A stretch of 14,079 nucleotides of DNA from CAYPEL01 sp964409635 (GTDB lineage Bacteria; Pseudomonadota; Gammaproteobacteria; DSM-19610): NCBI GenBank assembly GCA_964409635.1, contig CAYPEL010000064.1:1-14079 (forward strand). The letters run 5' to 3'. The notes under the pieces were generated by a model, which saw only the letters and a list, made by a program, of their open reading frames with translations, made no database searches and was not told the origin of the DNA. A program made the translations under genes and the position numbers. Shown piece after piece: positions 1 through 7,517 of the stretch (position 1 is the first letter of the stretch; each line of letters begins with the position of its first letter).

Positions 1-96
1 CGACCCTGTGGTGTCCCGCAGCCGTGTTACAGTGCTTGACAAGGACGCAGCCATTTGCCTGTGCACTGTGCCTTGCTGCGCAACACCACAGGGTCG
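1..96. repeat. Imperfect inverted-repeat element at window edge
   Basis: The first 14 bases (CGACCCTGTGGTGT) are exactly reverse-complementary to bases 83-96. Further inside, CGCAGC and ACAGTGC on the left arm match GCTGCG and GCACTGT on the right arm, so the whole 96 bp can fold into one long imperfect hairpin. It lies 28 bp after the stop codon of ccoG, where a transcript would end, so it could act as a 3' stem-loop. It looks like a REP- or MITE-type repeat. Because the window begins exactly on the arm, the element may extend further or mark an assembly break. The family is not recognised. Confidence 0.6.
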
Positions 97-124
97 CTGA
101 ACCCGTCATTATCATGTTGAAGGA

Positions 125-1543
125 CTACCAGTTACCCGGCAGATAAAAACTAGCCTGCGCACTGATCATGCCAAGCTCATTATTATCTTGCGGTATCAAA
201 TTAAAATGAAAAGCACGCGCACCTTTGACCTGGTGGCCGGATTGCCAACGCACGTGGGCGAGCAGCTTCAAAGACCGCTGAGGTGGCAGCTCAACTGATT
301 CCAGTTTACCTAGATCGAGTTCGGCGCCAGCCAACCCATCCATCATAACAGCGAGAGGAATACTGTCATTGGTTTTGTTTTCCAGACGCAGATCATAGCT
401 GTTTTGTATACGCCCGTCTGACATGCGCACAAACAAAGGTTGACGAACCTGCACCACAGAAAAATCTATGGGCGCTTGCTGTCCTATACTCCTTAGTAGT
501 GCGGCTATGACGGCCAGCAGCACAACGGCATAAGCGATTGATTTAGGTTTTAACAATCGGCTGGTCAAACCTTTGAGCTGGTTTTCCGAACTGTAACGGA
601 TCAGTCCTTTTTCCCATCCCAGCGATAGCATCATGGTGTCGCAGGCATCGATACAGAGTGCACAGGAAATGCACTGGATCTGCAAGCCATTACGTATATC
701 AATTCCCACCGGACAAACCTGAACGCAATAACCGCAGTCGATACAGTCACCAATACCTTCTGCCTGACGTTGTCCGCGGGTCTTTAGTGTGCGGCCAACC
801 TTGTGACGGCCTGCTTTACCTTCACCGCGCTGTTCGTCATAGGCAACAATGCGGGTATCCTGATCGAACATCACCGCCTGGAAACGTGAGTAGGGACACA
901 TATGGGTACAGACCTGTTCCCGTGCCATACCGGCCATTACATAGGTCGCCGTCATCAGGAACAGAGTCGTGGCATAAGCAGGAAACGGTGCACTGCCACT
1001 GAAAAACTTGCCGATTAACGCGGGTGCATTTTCCCAGTACAGCGTAAAAGTAAGGCCGGTCAAAAAAGCCACCAGCAACCACAAAAAGTGGGTCAGCAGC
1101 TTGCGGTATATTTTATTAACATTCCAGGCTGATTTGTCGAGCCGGATACGCGCCACGCGATCTCCCTGCACCCAGCGCTCGATTAACAGATACAAGTCTG
1201 TCCACAGCGTCTGGAAACAAAAGTAACCACAAAACACGCGGCCGGCCAGACTGGTAATAAAAAATAACAGCAGCGCGGCAACCACCAGAAAACCGGCTAG
1301 CCAGAACAGATCCTGTGCGTGCATCACCAGATCAAACAGGTAGAAACGGCGGGAAACGATATCGAATAAAACCGCCTGATCCGGGCCAACGGGGCGCTCC
1401 CAGCGCAACCAGGGCAGTAAAAAATACACCCCGTAAGCGACGCCCAGAATGACCCATTTGATATTTCTGAACCCGCCTTTGACGGAACGCGGGTAGACAG
1501 GGATATTGGCCTGAATCAGAACTTCATTAGCAACCTCAGGCAT
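125..1543 (-). CDS. ccoG: Cytochrome c oxidase accessory protein CcoG (FixG/RdxA), polyferredoxin
   Basis: A 472-residue inner-membrane iron-sulfur protein needed for cbb3 oxidase assembly. In Rhodobacter capsulatus the family has been reported to reduce cupric copper for CuB insertion. Visible features are a cytoplasmic N-terminus with the IPVYPR motif, membrane helices near 31-46, 79-99, 150-169, 189-206 and 335-350, and a CGYFC motif at 105-109. A CTHMC motif lies at 212-216. Two classic 4Fe-4S ferredoxin motifs follow: C267/C270/C273/C277 and C291/C294/C297/C301. The C-terminal third is an Ig-like beta domain. I chose the ATG at 1543; a TTG three codons earlier is possible, and neither has a strong Shine-Dalgarno. 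It follows ccoP by 37 bp, so it is likely the last gene of the cco operon. Length and motifs are complete for the family. Confidence 0.97.
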   Translation of the reverse strand: MPEVANEVLIQANIPVYPRSVKGGFRNIKWVILGVAYGVYFLLPWLRWERPVGPDQAVLFDIVSRRFYLFDLVMHAQDLFWLAGFLVVAALLLFFITSLAGRVFCGYFCFQTLWTDLYLLIERWVQGDRVARIRLDKSAWNVNKIYRKLLTHFLWLLVAFLTGLTFTLYWENAPALIGKFFSGSAPFPAYATTLFLMTATYVMAGMAREQVCTHMCPYSRFQAVMFDQDTRIVAYDEQRGEGKAGRHKVGRTLKTRGQRQAEGIGDCIDCGYCVQVCPVGIDIRNGLQIQCISCALCIDACDTMMLSLGWEKGLIRYSSENQLKGLTSRLLKPKSIAYAVVLLAVIAALLRSIGQQAPIDFSVVQVRQPLFVRMSDGRIQNSYDLRLENKTNDSIPLAVMMDGLAGAELDLGKLESVELPPQRSLKLLAHVRWQSGHQVKGARAFHFNLIPQDNNELGMISAQASFYLPGNW

Positions 1544-1580
1544 GACAACCAAAACTACAAATTAAAGCGTATGTTAATTA

Positions 1581-2516
1581 CTACTGTCCGCCGCCAAGCT
1601 CGTGTACATAAACCGTCAGTAGCTTTATTTGCTCAGGGGTCAAGCGATCTGACCAATGCGGCATGCGGCGCGACACCCCTTTTTCTATAACACGGCGCAC
1701 GGCGGCTTTTTTTGCATCCAAGGTACGCGCATTGATCACGTCGGCGATTGTCCATACCGCGTCCGTTAAATTAGTCGCGCCCTGTGATTTCAACCCGGTC
1801 GCCTTGGCAGTATGGCAGTAGTAGCACCCACCCGCCTTTCCCTGAAATATCTCCCGGCCACGGGCGGCCATTTCCTGACCCACTTCATGACCGGAAAGAC
1901 TCAATACATAACCGGTGACATCATCGAGCTGTTGGTCATCAAGCGCCGCTTTGAATTCAGGCATAAATCCCAACCGGCCGTGCTTGATCGTCGCTTCAAT
2001 CTCTTGCGGTGTACCACCCCATAACCAGTCGTCATCGGCCAGGTTTGGAAACAAACCAATAACCCCCGCCGCACCGGCACCATGACAAGGCACACAATTA
2101 TCACCAAACAAACCCTTAGCTGCAGAGCGCGCATACGCCATCATTTCCGCATCCTGCAGAATAGTTGGATATTCTGTAGCCGCTACTTTTTCAAGATACG
2201 CTTTGCTAACTTCAGCTGTATCACCTTCTTGTAGTTCGCGTAACAAACGTGCGCGGGTATTCCAGTGTGAAGTTTGCAGCTCACCCGCATCATTGACAAA
2301 GGTGATGTCATTCATCACACCGGTTGTATAGGAATTACCCACTGGCCAAGCAGGAAAAAACACCCAATAAATAATGGCAAACACCACGCTGGCATAAAAT
2401 GCCCATAGCCACCAGACCGGCAACGGATTATTGAATTCCTGAATATCACCGTCCCAGGCATGACCGGTGGTTTGCACGGCAGTTTGTTGTGGTTTGCTTT
2501 TTTTTACTTCACTCAT
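1581..2516 (-). CDS. ccoP: cbb3-type cytochrome c oxidase subunit III, diheme CcoP
   Basis: A 311-residue membrane-anchored diheme cytochrome c that passes electrons from soluble cytochrome c to CcoO and CcoN. The N-terminus carries the family signature around HAWDGDIQEFNNPLPVWW (residues 19-36), then a membrane helix at about 35-54. The two heme c sites are CVPCH (141-145) and CYYCH (231-235). M185 (GFMPEF) and M285 (RRMPHW) are probable axial methionines. The ATG at 2516 overlaps the TGA of ccoQ (AATGAGTGA), so translation is coupled. GAGG and AAAGG stretches lie just upstream. A GTG five codons earlier is open but would overlap ccoQ further. Length is normal for CcoP. Confidence 0.97.
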   Translation of the reverse strand: MSEVKKSKPQQTAVQTTGHAWDGDIQEFNNPLPVWWLWAFYASVVFAIIYWVFFPAWPVGNSYTTGVMNDITFVNDAGELQTSHWNTRARLLRELQEGDTAEVSKAYLEKVAATEYPTILQDAEMMAYARSAAKGLFGDNCVPCHGAGAAGVIGLFPNLADDDWLWGGTPQEIEATIKHGRLGFMPEFKAALDDQQLDDVTGYVLSLSGHEVGQEMAARGREIFQGKAGGCYYCHTAKATGLKSQGATNLTDAVWTIADVINARTLDAKKAAVRRVIEKGVSRRMPHWSDRLTPEQIKLLTVYVHELGGGQ

Positions 2517-2718
2517 TGCCTTTGTCCTCACCCCTTGGGGTGGTCACATCAGGTTTTTCATCATCCAGCGGTATGTACTTGTAGGATTCCAGCCGAGCCG
2601 AACGTTTCCGATTGGAAAACAGATAAATCAAAATGCCGCAAAAAACACCAAAAAACAGCAGTAAGGCAAAAACCTTGCTGTTCTCATACCGGGTAAACCA
2701 GAGGAACCAGTCAGGCAT
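2509..2718 (-). CDS. ccoQ: cbb3-type oxidase small subunit CcoQ (subunit IV)
   Basis: A 69-residue protein with one membrane helix (about residues 14-34) followed by a charged cytoplasmic tail (NRKRSARLE, then YIPLDD). The start MPDWFLWFTRYENSK and the position between ccoO and ccoP identify it as CcoQ, which stabilises the oxidase complex. The ATG at 2718 is preferred; a GTG three codons upstream is also open. No convincing Shine-Dalgarno is visible, and the upstream 100 bp holds a palindromic repeat, so its translation relative to ccoNO may be affected. Its stop overlaps the ccoP start. Confidence 0.9.
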   Translation of the reverse strand: MPDWFLWFTRYENSKVFALLLFFGVFCGILIYLFSNRKRSARLESYKYIPLDDEKPDVTTPRGEDKGNE

Positions 2719-2750
2719 TAGGGTCACACACCAGGGCCGGAGTTTTTATT

Positions 2751-2816
2751 ATTAACCATGGAGTACACGGAAAAACACAGCAAGAAAAAACATATTTTTG
2801 TGTATTCCGTGGCTAA
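2751..2816. repeat. Palindromic repeat between ccoO and ccoQ
   Basis: An imperfect inverted repeat. The left arm (2751-2779, containing CCATGGAGTACACGGAAAAA) pairs with the right arm (2791-2815, containing TTTTTGTGTATTCCGTGG) around an A-rich loop. The arm theme ACCACGGAGTACACGGA...ACACAG resembles a palindromic intergenic repeat I have seen scattered in many proteobacterial genomes; I cannot search for copies. On the cco transcript it would form a long stem between ccoO and ccoQ, where most cco operons have only a short gap. Confidence 0.65.
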
Positions 2817-2827
2817 AGTTTTTTTCA

Positions 2828-3565
2828 TTAACGAAACTCGACAAAGTAACCTGCATCGTACTGACTGAAATCAACCATGGTGCCCAGTACTTGCAGATAA
2901 GCAATCAATGCGTCCATTTCAGTAATGCGCGAACGGACGCCATCGAAATCCTGCCCCATGGCCTGTTCTATTAAGTTGTCTTCAGCATTTAGAATATCCA
3001 ATCTGTCGGCTACCACTAACCCGAACTCGGCAATATTACGGTCGTATTCTTCCTGGGTTTCGGAATACGGTACGCCGGTTCGCTTCAAGGCGCGCATGCG
3101 CGACTGTATATCTGCATAACTCAGATCATTTTTCAGCAACCAGGGGTAGCCCGGCATGATGGACTCAGGCACCACGTCGCGCGGATTCACTAAGTGCGCC
3201 GCATGCCATTCATGAGAGTACTTGCCCCCGACACGCGCCAAATCCGGTCCCGTGCGCTTGGATCCCCACTGGAACGGATGGTCGTATTTGGATTCTGCCG
3301 CCAGCGAATAATGCCCATAACGCAACAGCTCGTCACGAAAAGGACGGATCATTTGCGAATGACAAAGATAGCAGCCCTCGCGCTGGTAAATGTCACGGCC
3401 ACGCAATTCAAGGGGCGAATAAGGTCTGACACCGGCGACATCTTCAACCGTGTCGTTGATATAAAACAAGGGCACGATTTCCACCAGGCCGCCGATACTA
3501 ATAACAATCAGCGTCAGGATAATCAGCAGCCCGGAATTCGTTTCTATACTTTCGTGTTTTATCAC
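2828..3565 (-). CDS. ccoO: cbb3-type cytochrome c oxidase subunit II, monoheme CcoO
   Basis: A 245-residue membrane-anchored cytochrome c that relays electrons from CcoP to the CcoN active site. An N-terminal signal anchor covers about residues 12-34 (GLLIILTLIVISIGGLVEIVPL). The heme site is CYLCH (65-69), followed by the family motif SQMIRPFRDE. M137 in ESIMPGYPWL is the probable axial ligand. The start is GTG at 3565, supported by AGGA seven bases upstream and by alignment of MIKHESIETN with the usual CcoO N-terminus. It lies 27 bp after ccoN. Length is slightly longer than the roughly 200-residue minimal forms, with the insertion in the helical C-terminal half (about 148-215). Confidence 0.97.
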   Translation of the reverse strand: MIKHESIETNSGLLIILTLIVISIGGLVEIVPLFYINDTVEDVAGVRPYSPLELRGRDIYQREGCYLCHSQMIRPFRDELLRYGHYSLAAESKYDHPFQWGSKRTGPDLARVGGKYSHEWHAAHLVNPRDVVPESIMPGYPWLLKNDLSYADIQSRMRALKRTGVPYSETQEEYDRNIAEFGLVVADRLDILNAEDNLIEQAMGQDFDGVRSRITEMDALIAYLQVLGTMVDFSQYDAGYFVEFR

Positions 3566-3572
3566 TTTTTAA

Positions 3573-3577
3573 TCCTG
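3573..3577 (-). promoter_or_regulatory. Ribosome binding site fixing the GTG start of ccoO
   Basis: On the minus strand CAGGA is followed by seven bases and then GTG at 3565. This is the only well-spaced start signal at the N-terminus of CcoO, and no ATG is available nearby. Confidence 0.6.
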
Positions 3578-3592
3578 GAATCTGTTCCGCAC

Positions 3593-5053
3593 TCAGGCCT
3601 GCGCTGCGGCCAGCTTGGCAGTGATCTTGGCTTCGATGGCTACAGACTCGGTTTTCGCCCGGCTAATCGTTATGATCAAGTTGTAAACCATCACCAGCAC
3701 ACCCGACAGGAAGAAGATCCCGCCAATGGCGCGAATGACGTAAGGCTTGTGCAGGAAGACAACCGTTTCAACAAAGGTGTAGGCCAGGTTACTGTATTCG
3801 TCAAAACTGCGCAGCATCAGTCCCTGGAAGATACCCGCCACCCACATCGACGTGATGTAGAGCAGGATGCCAATCGTTGCCAACCAAAAATGGATGTAGA
3901 CTAGCCGCGTGCTATAGAGCCTGGTGTCATACAGGCGAGGCACCATATGATAAAACGAACCGAAGGTTATCATCGCCACCCAGCCCAACGCACCGGAATG
4001 TACATGGCCGATGGTCCAGTCGGTGTAGTGTGAAAGCGCGTTGACACTTTTCAGCGACATTAATGGCCCTTCAAAGGTCGCCATACCGTAGAACGACAGA
4101 GCCGTAATCAGGAACAGCATAATCGGATCGCTGCGCAGTTTTTCCCAGGCGCCAGACAAAGTCATGATGCCGTTAATCATGCCGCCCCAGGAGGGTAACA
4201 ACAGCATGATCGAGAAAGTCGCCGCCAGCGTAGAGGTCCAATCCGGCAAAGCTGTCCAGTGCAGGTGATGCGCTCCCACCCACATATACAGAAAGCTCAG
4301 CGCCCAGAAATGGATAATCGATAAACGATAGGAATACACCGGCCGGCCCGCTTGCTTGGGCACGAAGTAATACATCATGCCCAGGAAGGCCGCGGTGAGG
4401 AAAAAGCCAACTGCGTTATGCCCGTACCACCACTGCGTCATGGCGTCCTGCACGCCCGCAAACAGGCTGTAGGATTTCATCGAAAACAGGCTGATGGGTA
4501 CCGCGAGGTTGTTAAAAATATGCAGGATGGCCGTGGCTAGAATAAAGGCGATAAAGAACCAGTTCGCCACATATATATGCGGTTGTGAACGGCGCCGCAG
4601 GGTTTGTACGTACAGCAGGAAGTAAATCACCCAGGTCACGGTGATCAGCAGATCGATCGGCCATTCAAATTCCGCGTACTCGCGCGACTGGGTATAGCCC
4701 AGCATATAAGATACCGCGCCCAGGCCCACCGAGAGTTGCCAACCCCAGAACGTAGCTGTCGCCATCCAGTCACTGTAAAGCCGCACCTGACAGGTGCGCT
4801 GCAAAATATAATAAGAAGTGGCAAACAGGGCGCTGCCACCAAAACCAAAGATAACCAAGGTGGTATGCACCGGCCTCAGGCGGCCAAAACTAATGGCAGG
4901 AATATTAAAATTCAGAACGGGGTAGGCCAGCTCCAAGGCGATATAGACGCCAGCTGACATGCCCAGAACGCCCCAGACCATGGACATGATGGCGAACTTG
5001 CGAATAATTTCGTAGTTATATTGTTCGCTAGCCGTGAACCCAGTTTGAGCCAT
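3593..5053 (-). CDS. ccoN: cbb3-type cytochrome c oxidase catalytic subunit I, CcoN
   Basis: A 486-residue integral membrane subunit with about 12 helices. It reduces oxygen to water at a heme b3-CuB site with high oxygen affinity. Ligands are visible by comparison with the Pseudomonas stutzeri enzyme, at a constant offset of +5. H63 and H352 bind low-spin heme b and H350 binds heme b3. H212, H262 and H263 bind CuB. Y256 is the tyrosine cross-linked to H212, and E328 is the conserved acidic residue of FEGP. The enzyme therefore looks fully functional. The ATG at 5053 has GAGG six bases upstream; an earlier TTG 11 codons up is not needed. It is the first gene of the cco operon and has its own promoter. 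Confidence 0.98.
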   Translation of the reverse strand: MAQTGFTASEQYNYEIIRKFAIMSMVWGVLGMSAGVYIALELAYPVLNFNIPAISFGRLRPVHTTLVIFGFGGSALFATSYYILQRTCQVRLYSDWMATATFWGWQLSVGLGAVSYMLGYTQSREYAEFEWPIDLLITVTWVIYFLLYVQTLRRRSQPHIYVANWFFIAFILATAILHIFNNLAVPISLFSMKSYSLFAGVQDAMTQWWYGHNAVGFFLTAAFLGMMYYFVPKQAGRPVYSYRLSIIHFWALSFLYMWVGAHHLHWTALPDWTSTLAATFSIMLLLPSWGGMINGIMTLSGAWEKLRSDPIMLFLITALSFYGMATFEGPLMSLKSVNALSHYTDWTIGHVHSGALGWVAMITFGSFYHMVPRLYDTRLYSTRLVYIHFWLATIGILLYITSMWVAGIFQGLMLRSFDEYSNLAYTFVETVVFLHKPYVIRAIGGIFFLSGVLVMVYNLIITISRAKTESVAIEAKITAKLAAAQA

Positions 5054-5059
5054 ATTCAG

Positions 5060-5063
5060 CCTC
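5060..5063 (-). promoter_or_regulatory. Ribosome binding site of ccoN
   Basis: On the minus strand GAGG lies six bases before the ATG at 5053. It selects this start over the upstream in-frame alternative. Confidence 0.6.
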
Positions 5064-5107
5064 GGTATGATTGGCTGGCGCACCAATACCAGCTTTTAAT
5101 TTAGTAA

Positions 5108-5137
5108 ATTATAATATAATTAATTATGGTAAGTAAA
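5108..5137 (-). promoter_or_regulatory. Putative sigma70 promoter of the cco operon
   Basis: On the minus strand TTTACT (5137-5132) and a perfect TATAAT (5113-5108) are separated by 18 bases. Transcription would start near 5101, leaving a leader of about 48 bases before ccoN. The spacer contains the perfect 12-bp palindrome ATAATTAATTAT (5116-5127), a possible operator or simply an AT-rich bend. I see no FNR/ANR-type TTGAT-N4-ATCAA box here, although cbb3 operons are often controlled that way. Confidence 0.5.
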
Positions 5138-5176
5138 GCTCTTCTGCGGCAAGATCATCGACAAGCCGCTCAGAGC
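5138..5176 (-). terminator. Possible weak hairpin at the end of ctaB
   Basis: GCTC and GCGGC at 5138-5150 are mirrored by GCCGC and GAGC at 5165-5176. The stem spans the ctaB stop codon and has a 14-base loop and an internal mismatch. It could slow or end the surf1-ctaB transcript before the cco promoter. No clear U-run follows, so read-through into ccoN remains possible. Confidence 0.25.
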
Positions 5177-6075
5177 AGGCTACGCAACAGCGGAATGTAA
5201 TGATCTACCAGCAAAAATGCAAACAGCGCCATGAGATAAACAATGGAATAGCTAAACGTTTTCATGGCTTGCTCGTCACTTTCGTGACGTAACAACCGCC
5301 AGGCGTGGTAAAGAAAACCCGCACCGAGCAGCAAGGCACCAAACAGGTAGAACAAGCCACTCATCTGGGTGACAAAGGGCAGGACTGTAACAACCACCAG
5401 CAGGATGGTGTAGAGCATGACCTGCAGGCGGGTAAATTCCACGCCGTGGGTGACCGGCAGCATGGGGATATCGGCTTTTGCGTATTCGTTGCGCCGGTGA
5501 ATAGCCAACGCCCAAAAATGCGGTGGTGTCCAGACGAAGATAATCAGAAACAGTAACAAGGCATGCGGATCAACGCTTCCGGTCACGGCGGTCCAGCCGA
5601 GTACCGGTGGTGCCGCACCCGCAGCACCACCAATCACGATGTTTTGCGGCGTTGCCCGTTTCAGGTACATGGTGTAGACCACGGCATAGCCGATCAGCGA
5701 CGCAAAGGTCAGTGCTGCGGTGAGCACATTCACCAACAACACCAGAATCAACATCGCAAGGGCGCCAAGCACCAGCGCGAACCCCAGGCACTGCCCGCCG
5801 CTAAGCTGGCCGCTGGCGACCGGGCGGTGACGGGTGCGTGACATTTTCGCATCGATATGCTGATCGACGACATGGTTTATCGCCGCCGCGGAAGCCGCTG
5901 CAAGACCGATACCCAATGTGCCATACAATAAGGCAGGCCAGGGCACCATGCCAGGCGTAGCCAGGAACATACCGACCACCGCCGTAAACACGATGAGCGC
6001 AACAACTTTTAGTTTGCACACGCCAGCGTAATCACGCCAGTGATGGGTAACCGTTGCGGTCATGGTTTGGGCCAT
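5170..6075 (-). CDS. ctaB: Protoheme IX farnesyltransferase (heme O synthase), CtaB/CyoE
   Basis: A 301-residue polytopic inner-membrane prenyltransferase of the UbiA superfamily. It adds a farnesyl group from farnesyl diphosphate to the 2-vinyl group of protoheme, giving heme O, the precursor of heme A. The diagnostic N67-x3-D71-x3-D75 motif (NHVVDQHIDAKMSRTRHRP) and the loop YLKRATPQNIVIGGAAGAAPP are present, together with about nine membrane segments. Start choice: ATG at 6075, with TAGG six bases upstream; an ATG four codons later is also possible. It follows the Sco-like gene by 36 bp. Since cbb3 oxidase uses only hemes b and c, this gene serves the cta oxidase even though it abuts ccoN. 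Confidence 0.96.
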   Translation of the reverse strand: MAQTMTATVTHHWRDYAGVCKLKVVALIVFTAVVGMFLATPGMVPWPALLYGTLGIGLAAASAAAINHVVDQHIDAKMSRTRHRPVASGQLSGGQCLGFALVLGALAMLILVLLVNVLTAALTFASLIGYAVVYTMYLKRATPQNIVIGGAAGAAPPVLGWTAVTGSVDPHALLLFLIIFVWTPPHFWALAIHRRNEYAKADIPMLPVTHGVEFTRLQVMLYTILLVVVTVLPFVTQMSGLFYLFGALLLGAGFLYHAWRLLRHESDEQAMKTFSYSIVYLMALFAFLLVDHYIPLLRSLL

Positions 6076-6111
6076 GTGAAGCCTATCCGGAGGCAAAGAG
6101 AACGCAGTATT

Positions 6112-6741
6112 TTACCCTAAACCGGAATACTTTAAGAGTCTTTGCAAATCTTTGATAACGCCGCCTGGCGCACTGTCTCCGGAATAGCGCATCATCAGAT
6201 TCCCCAACGGGTCAACAAGGTAATAGGCGTTGGATTTCAATGGATTAGTGCCATCGATCTGAAACACCTCCGGTATCGAATGCACATACTTGCCGTGCAG
6301 AGGCACGATCACCTGGCCAGGAAATTTCTGCTGCACACTATTTAATGCAGCGTCAGCCTGAGCCGCGTCACGCCAAAACAGCAAACGTTGTAAACGATCA
6401 ATATTCTTACCCTGTGTTAAGCGGATCTGACGGATGGTATAGAGTTGTTGCACACAGACCTCATCACATCCCTCTTGCACCAGCGACACAAATGTCCATT
6501 TGCCACGCAGGAAGGTTTCATCCAGTGACTTGCCGTCCAGCGAGGTCATGTTAAACGCCGGCAAAGGCCGCACCGGCTTGACCAGTTCGCCATGATTAAT
6601 AGTACCCGTTGGCTGCCATTCGGGAAAAACATAGAACACCAGCCAGGCTATGATCACTGGGGCTAGAAACAGCCCGATCAGTGTCAGCAACCAGAGTCGT
6701 GAGCGGGCAGTGGGAGTTTTTGCAGCGATTACATCAGACAT
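6112..6741 (-). CDS. Membrane-anchored Sco-like thioredoxin-fold protein
   Basis: A 209-residue protein with one N-terminal membrane helix (about 16-38) and a periplasmic domain resembling Sco1/SenC. The CxxxC pair C92/C96 (EGCDEVC) sits where Sco proteins bind copper, and YYLVDPLGNLMMRYSG matches the C-terminal beta segment. The third Sco copper ligand, a histidine a few residues before YLVDP, appears to be replaced (the local sequence is NPLKSNAYYLVDP). This is the uncharacterised protein usually found between surf1 and ctaA in gammaproteobacterial cta clusters. A role as thiol reductant or copper handler for CuA of CtaC is inference. The ATG at 6741 is one base after the surf1 TGA (TGATATG), so the two are translationally coupled. 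Confidence 0.8.
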   Translation of the reverse strand: MSDVIAAKTPTARSRLWLLTLIGLFLAPVIIAWLVFYVFPEWQPTGTINHGELVKPVRPLPAFNMTSLDGKSLDETFLRGKWTFVSLVQEGCDEVCVQQLYTIRQIRLTQGKNIDRLQRLLFWRDAAQADAALNSVQQKFPGQVIVPLHGKYVHSIPEVFQIDGTNPLKSNAYYLVDPLGNLMMRYSGDSAPGGVIKDLQRLLKYSGLG

Positions 6742-6742
6742 A

Positions 6743-7459
6743 TCATTTCACTTTTCGGGAATTGACCAATAAATAGATCAGCAGCAGGGTAGCCGCCAGG
6801 CTAAACCAGGTGACGGCATAACCGACATTGCGCTCCGGGCCAAATTTAAAGGGCCGCCAGTTCCGCACATAACCGCTGGGATCATCCGGGTTGAGCTGTA
6901 AGAGATAGGGCGACAAGCGATAACCCAGCTCATCGCTAAAACGTTTAATATTGACGTGGTGTACACGGTAGGGCCAGGCTTGCCGCGGCTCTTCCTGGCC
7001 CAGCATGAAGACTTTATCCGGCACCGGTTTCAATTTACCCCTAATCTTGCGCGCCGATATATCAACACGCACATCGGGTAATTTTTCACGGCTCACGCCG
7101 CGTGGAATCCAACCACGATTAACCAGGATAGCGGTATGACGGGACACCAGGAAGGGGGTAATCACGTGATACCCGACAACACCCTCATGGGTACGATTAT
7201 CGAGCAAAAACTGTTGTTGATTATCAAAGTAACCCTTTGCTTCTGCAGACTGGTAGTCAATACCCTGGGCTGATATCGAGCCTGCGTCGATCCTGATAGC
7301 CGTGACACCCTGACCGCTTTGGTATTTATCCAGAATATCCTGCTTTTGTTTGGCGCGATCGAGTTGCCAGAAGCCCAGTGAAATCAGCAAGGCCAATACA
7401 ATCAGCGTGACCAGTGTCGGCCACACGCTGGGCCTGAATTCAATGATGCCTAAACGCAT
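6743..7459 (-). CDS. surf1: SURF1 family cytochrome oxidase assembly protein
   Basis: A 238-residue protein with two membrane helices (about 12-30 and 212-232) flanking a periplasmic domain, the standard SURF1 layout. Signatures are GFWQLDRAKQK at 29-39, LLDNRT at 85-90, VNRGWIP at 113-119 and GYAVTWF at 213-219. SURF1 aids insertion of heme a into subunit I. The C-terminal helix motif reads GPERNVGYAVTWF. Most homologues have His where N211 stands, and that His was implicated in heme binding in Paracoccus. The codon is AAT, one base from CAT. I chose the ATG at 7459; a GTG four codons earlier is open, and neither has a good Shine-Dalgarno. It is the first gene after the palindromic element and probably uses a promoter in or near it. 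Confidence 0.95.
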   Translation of the reverse strand: MRLGIIEFRPSVWPTLVTLIVLALLISLGFWQLDRAKQKQDILDKYQSGQGVTAIRIDAGSISAQGIDYQSAEAKGYFDNQQQFLLDNRTHEGVVGYHVITPFLVSRHTAILVNRGWIPRGVSREKLPDVRVDISARKIRGKLKPVPDKVFMLGQEEPRQAWPYRVHHVNIKRFSDELGYRLSPYLLQLNPDDPSGYVRNWRPFKFGPERNVGYAVTWFSLAATLLLIYLLVNSRKVK

Positions 7460-7517
7460 GGATATAACCACAGACTTGCTGGCATATATGGCACTCGCGG
7501 GTAAAATGCCATTATCC

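Noticed and set aside
3194..3904. Long open frame on the plus strand opposite ccoO and ccoN
   Set aside because: Composition (rich in Arg, Gln, His, Asp) is typical of the antisense shadow of a coding gene, and it spans two well-identified cco genes.
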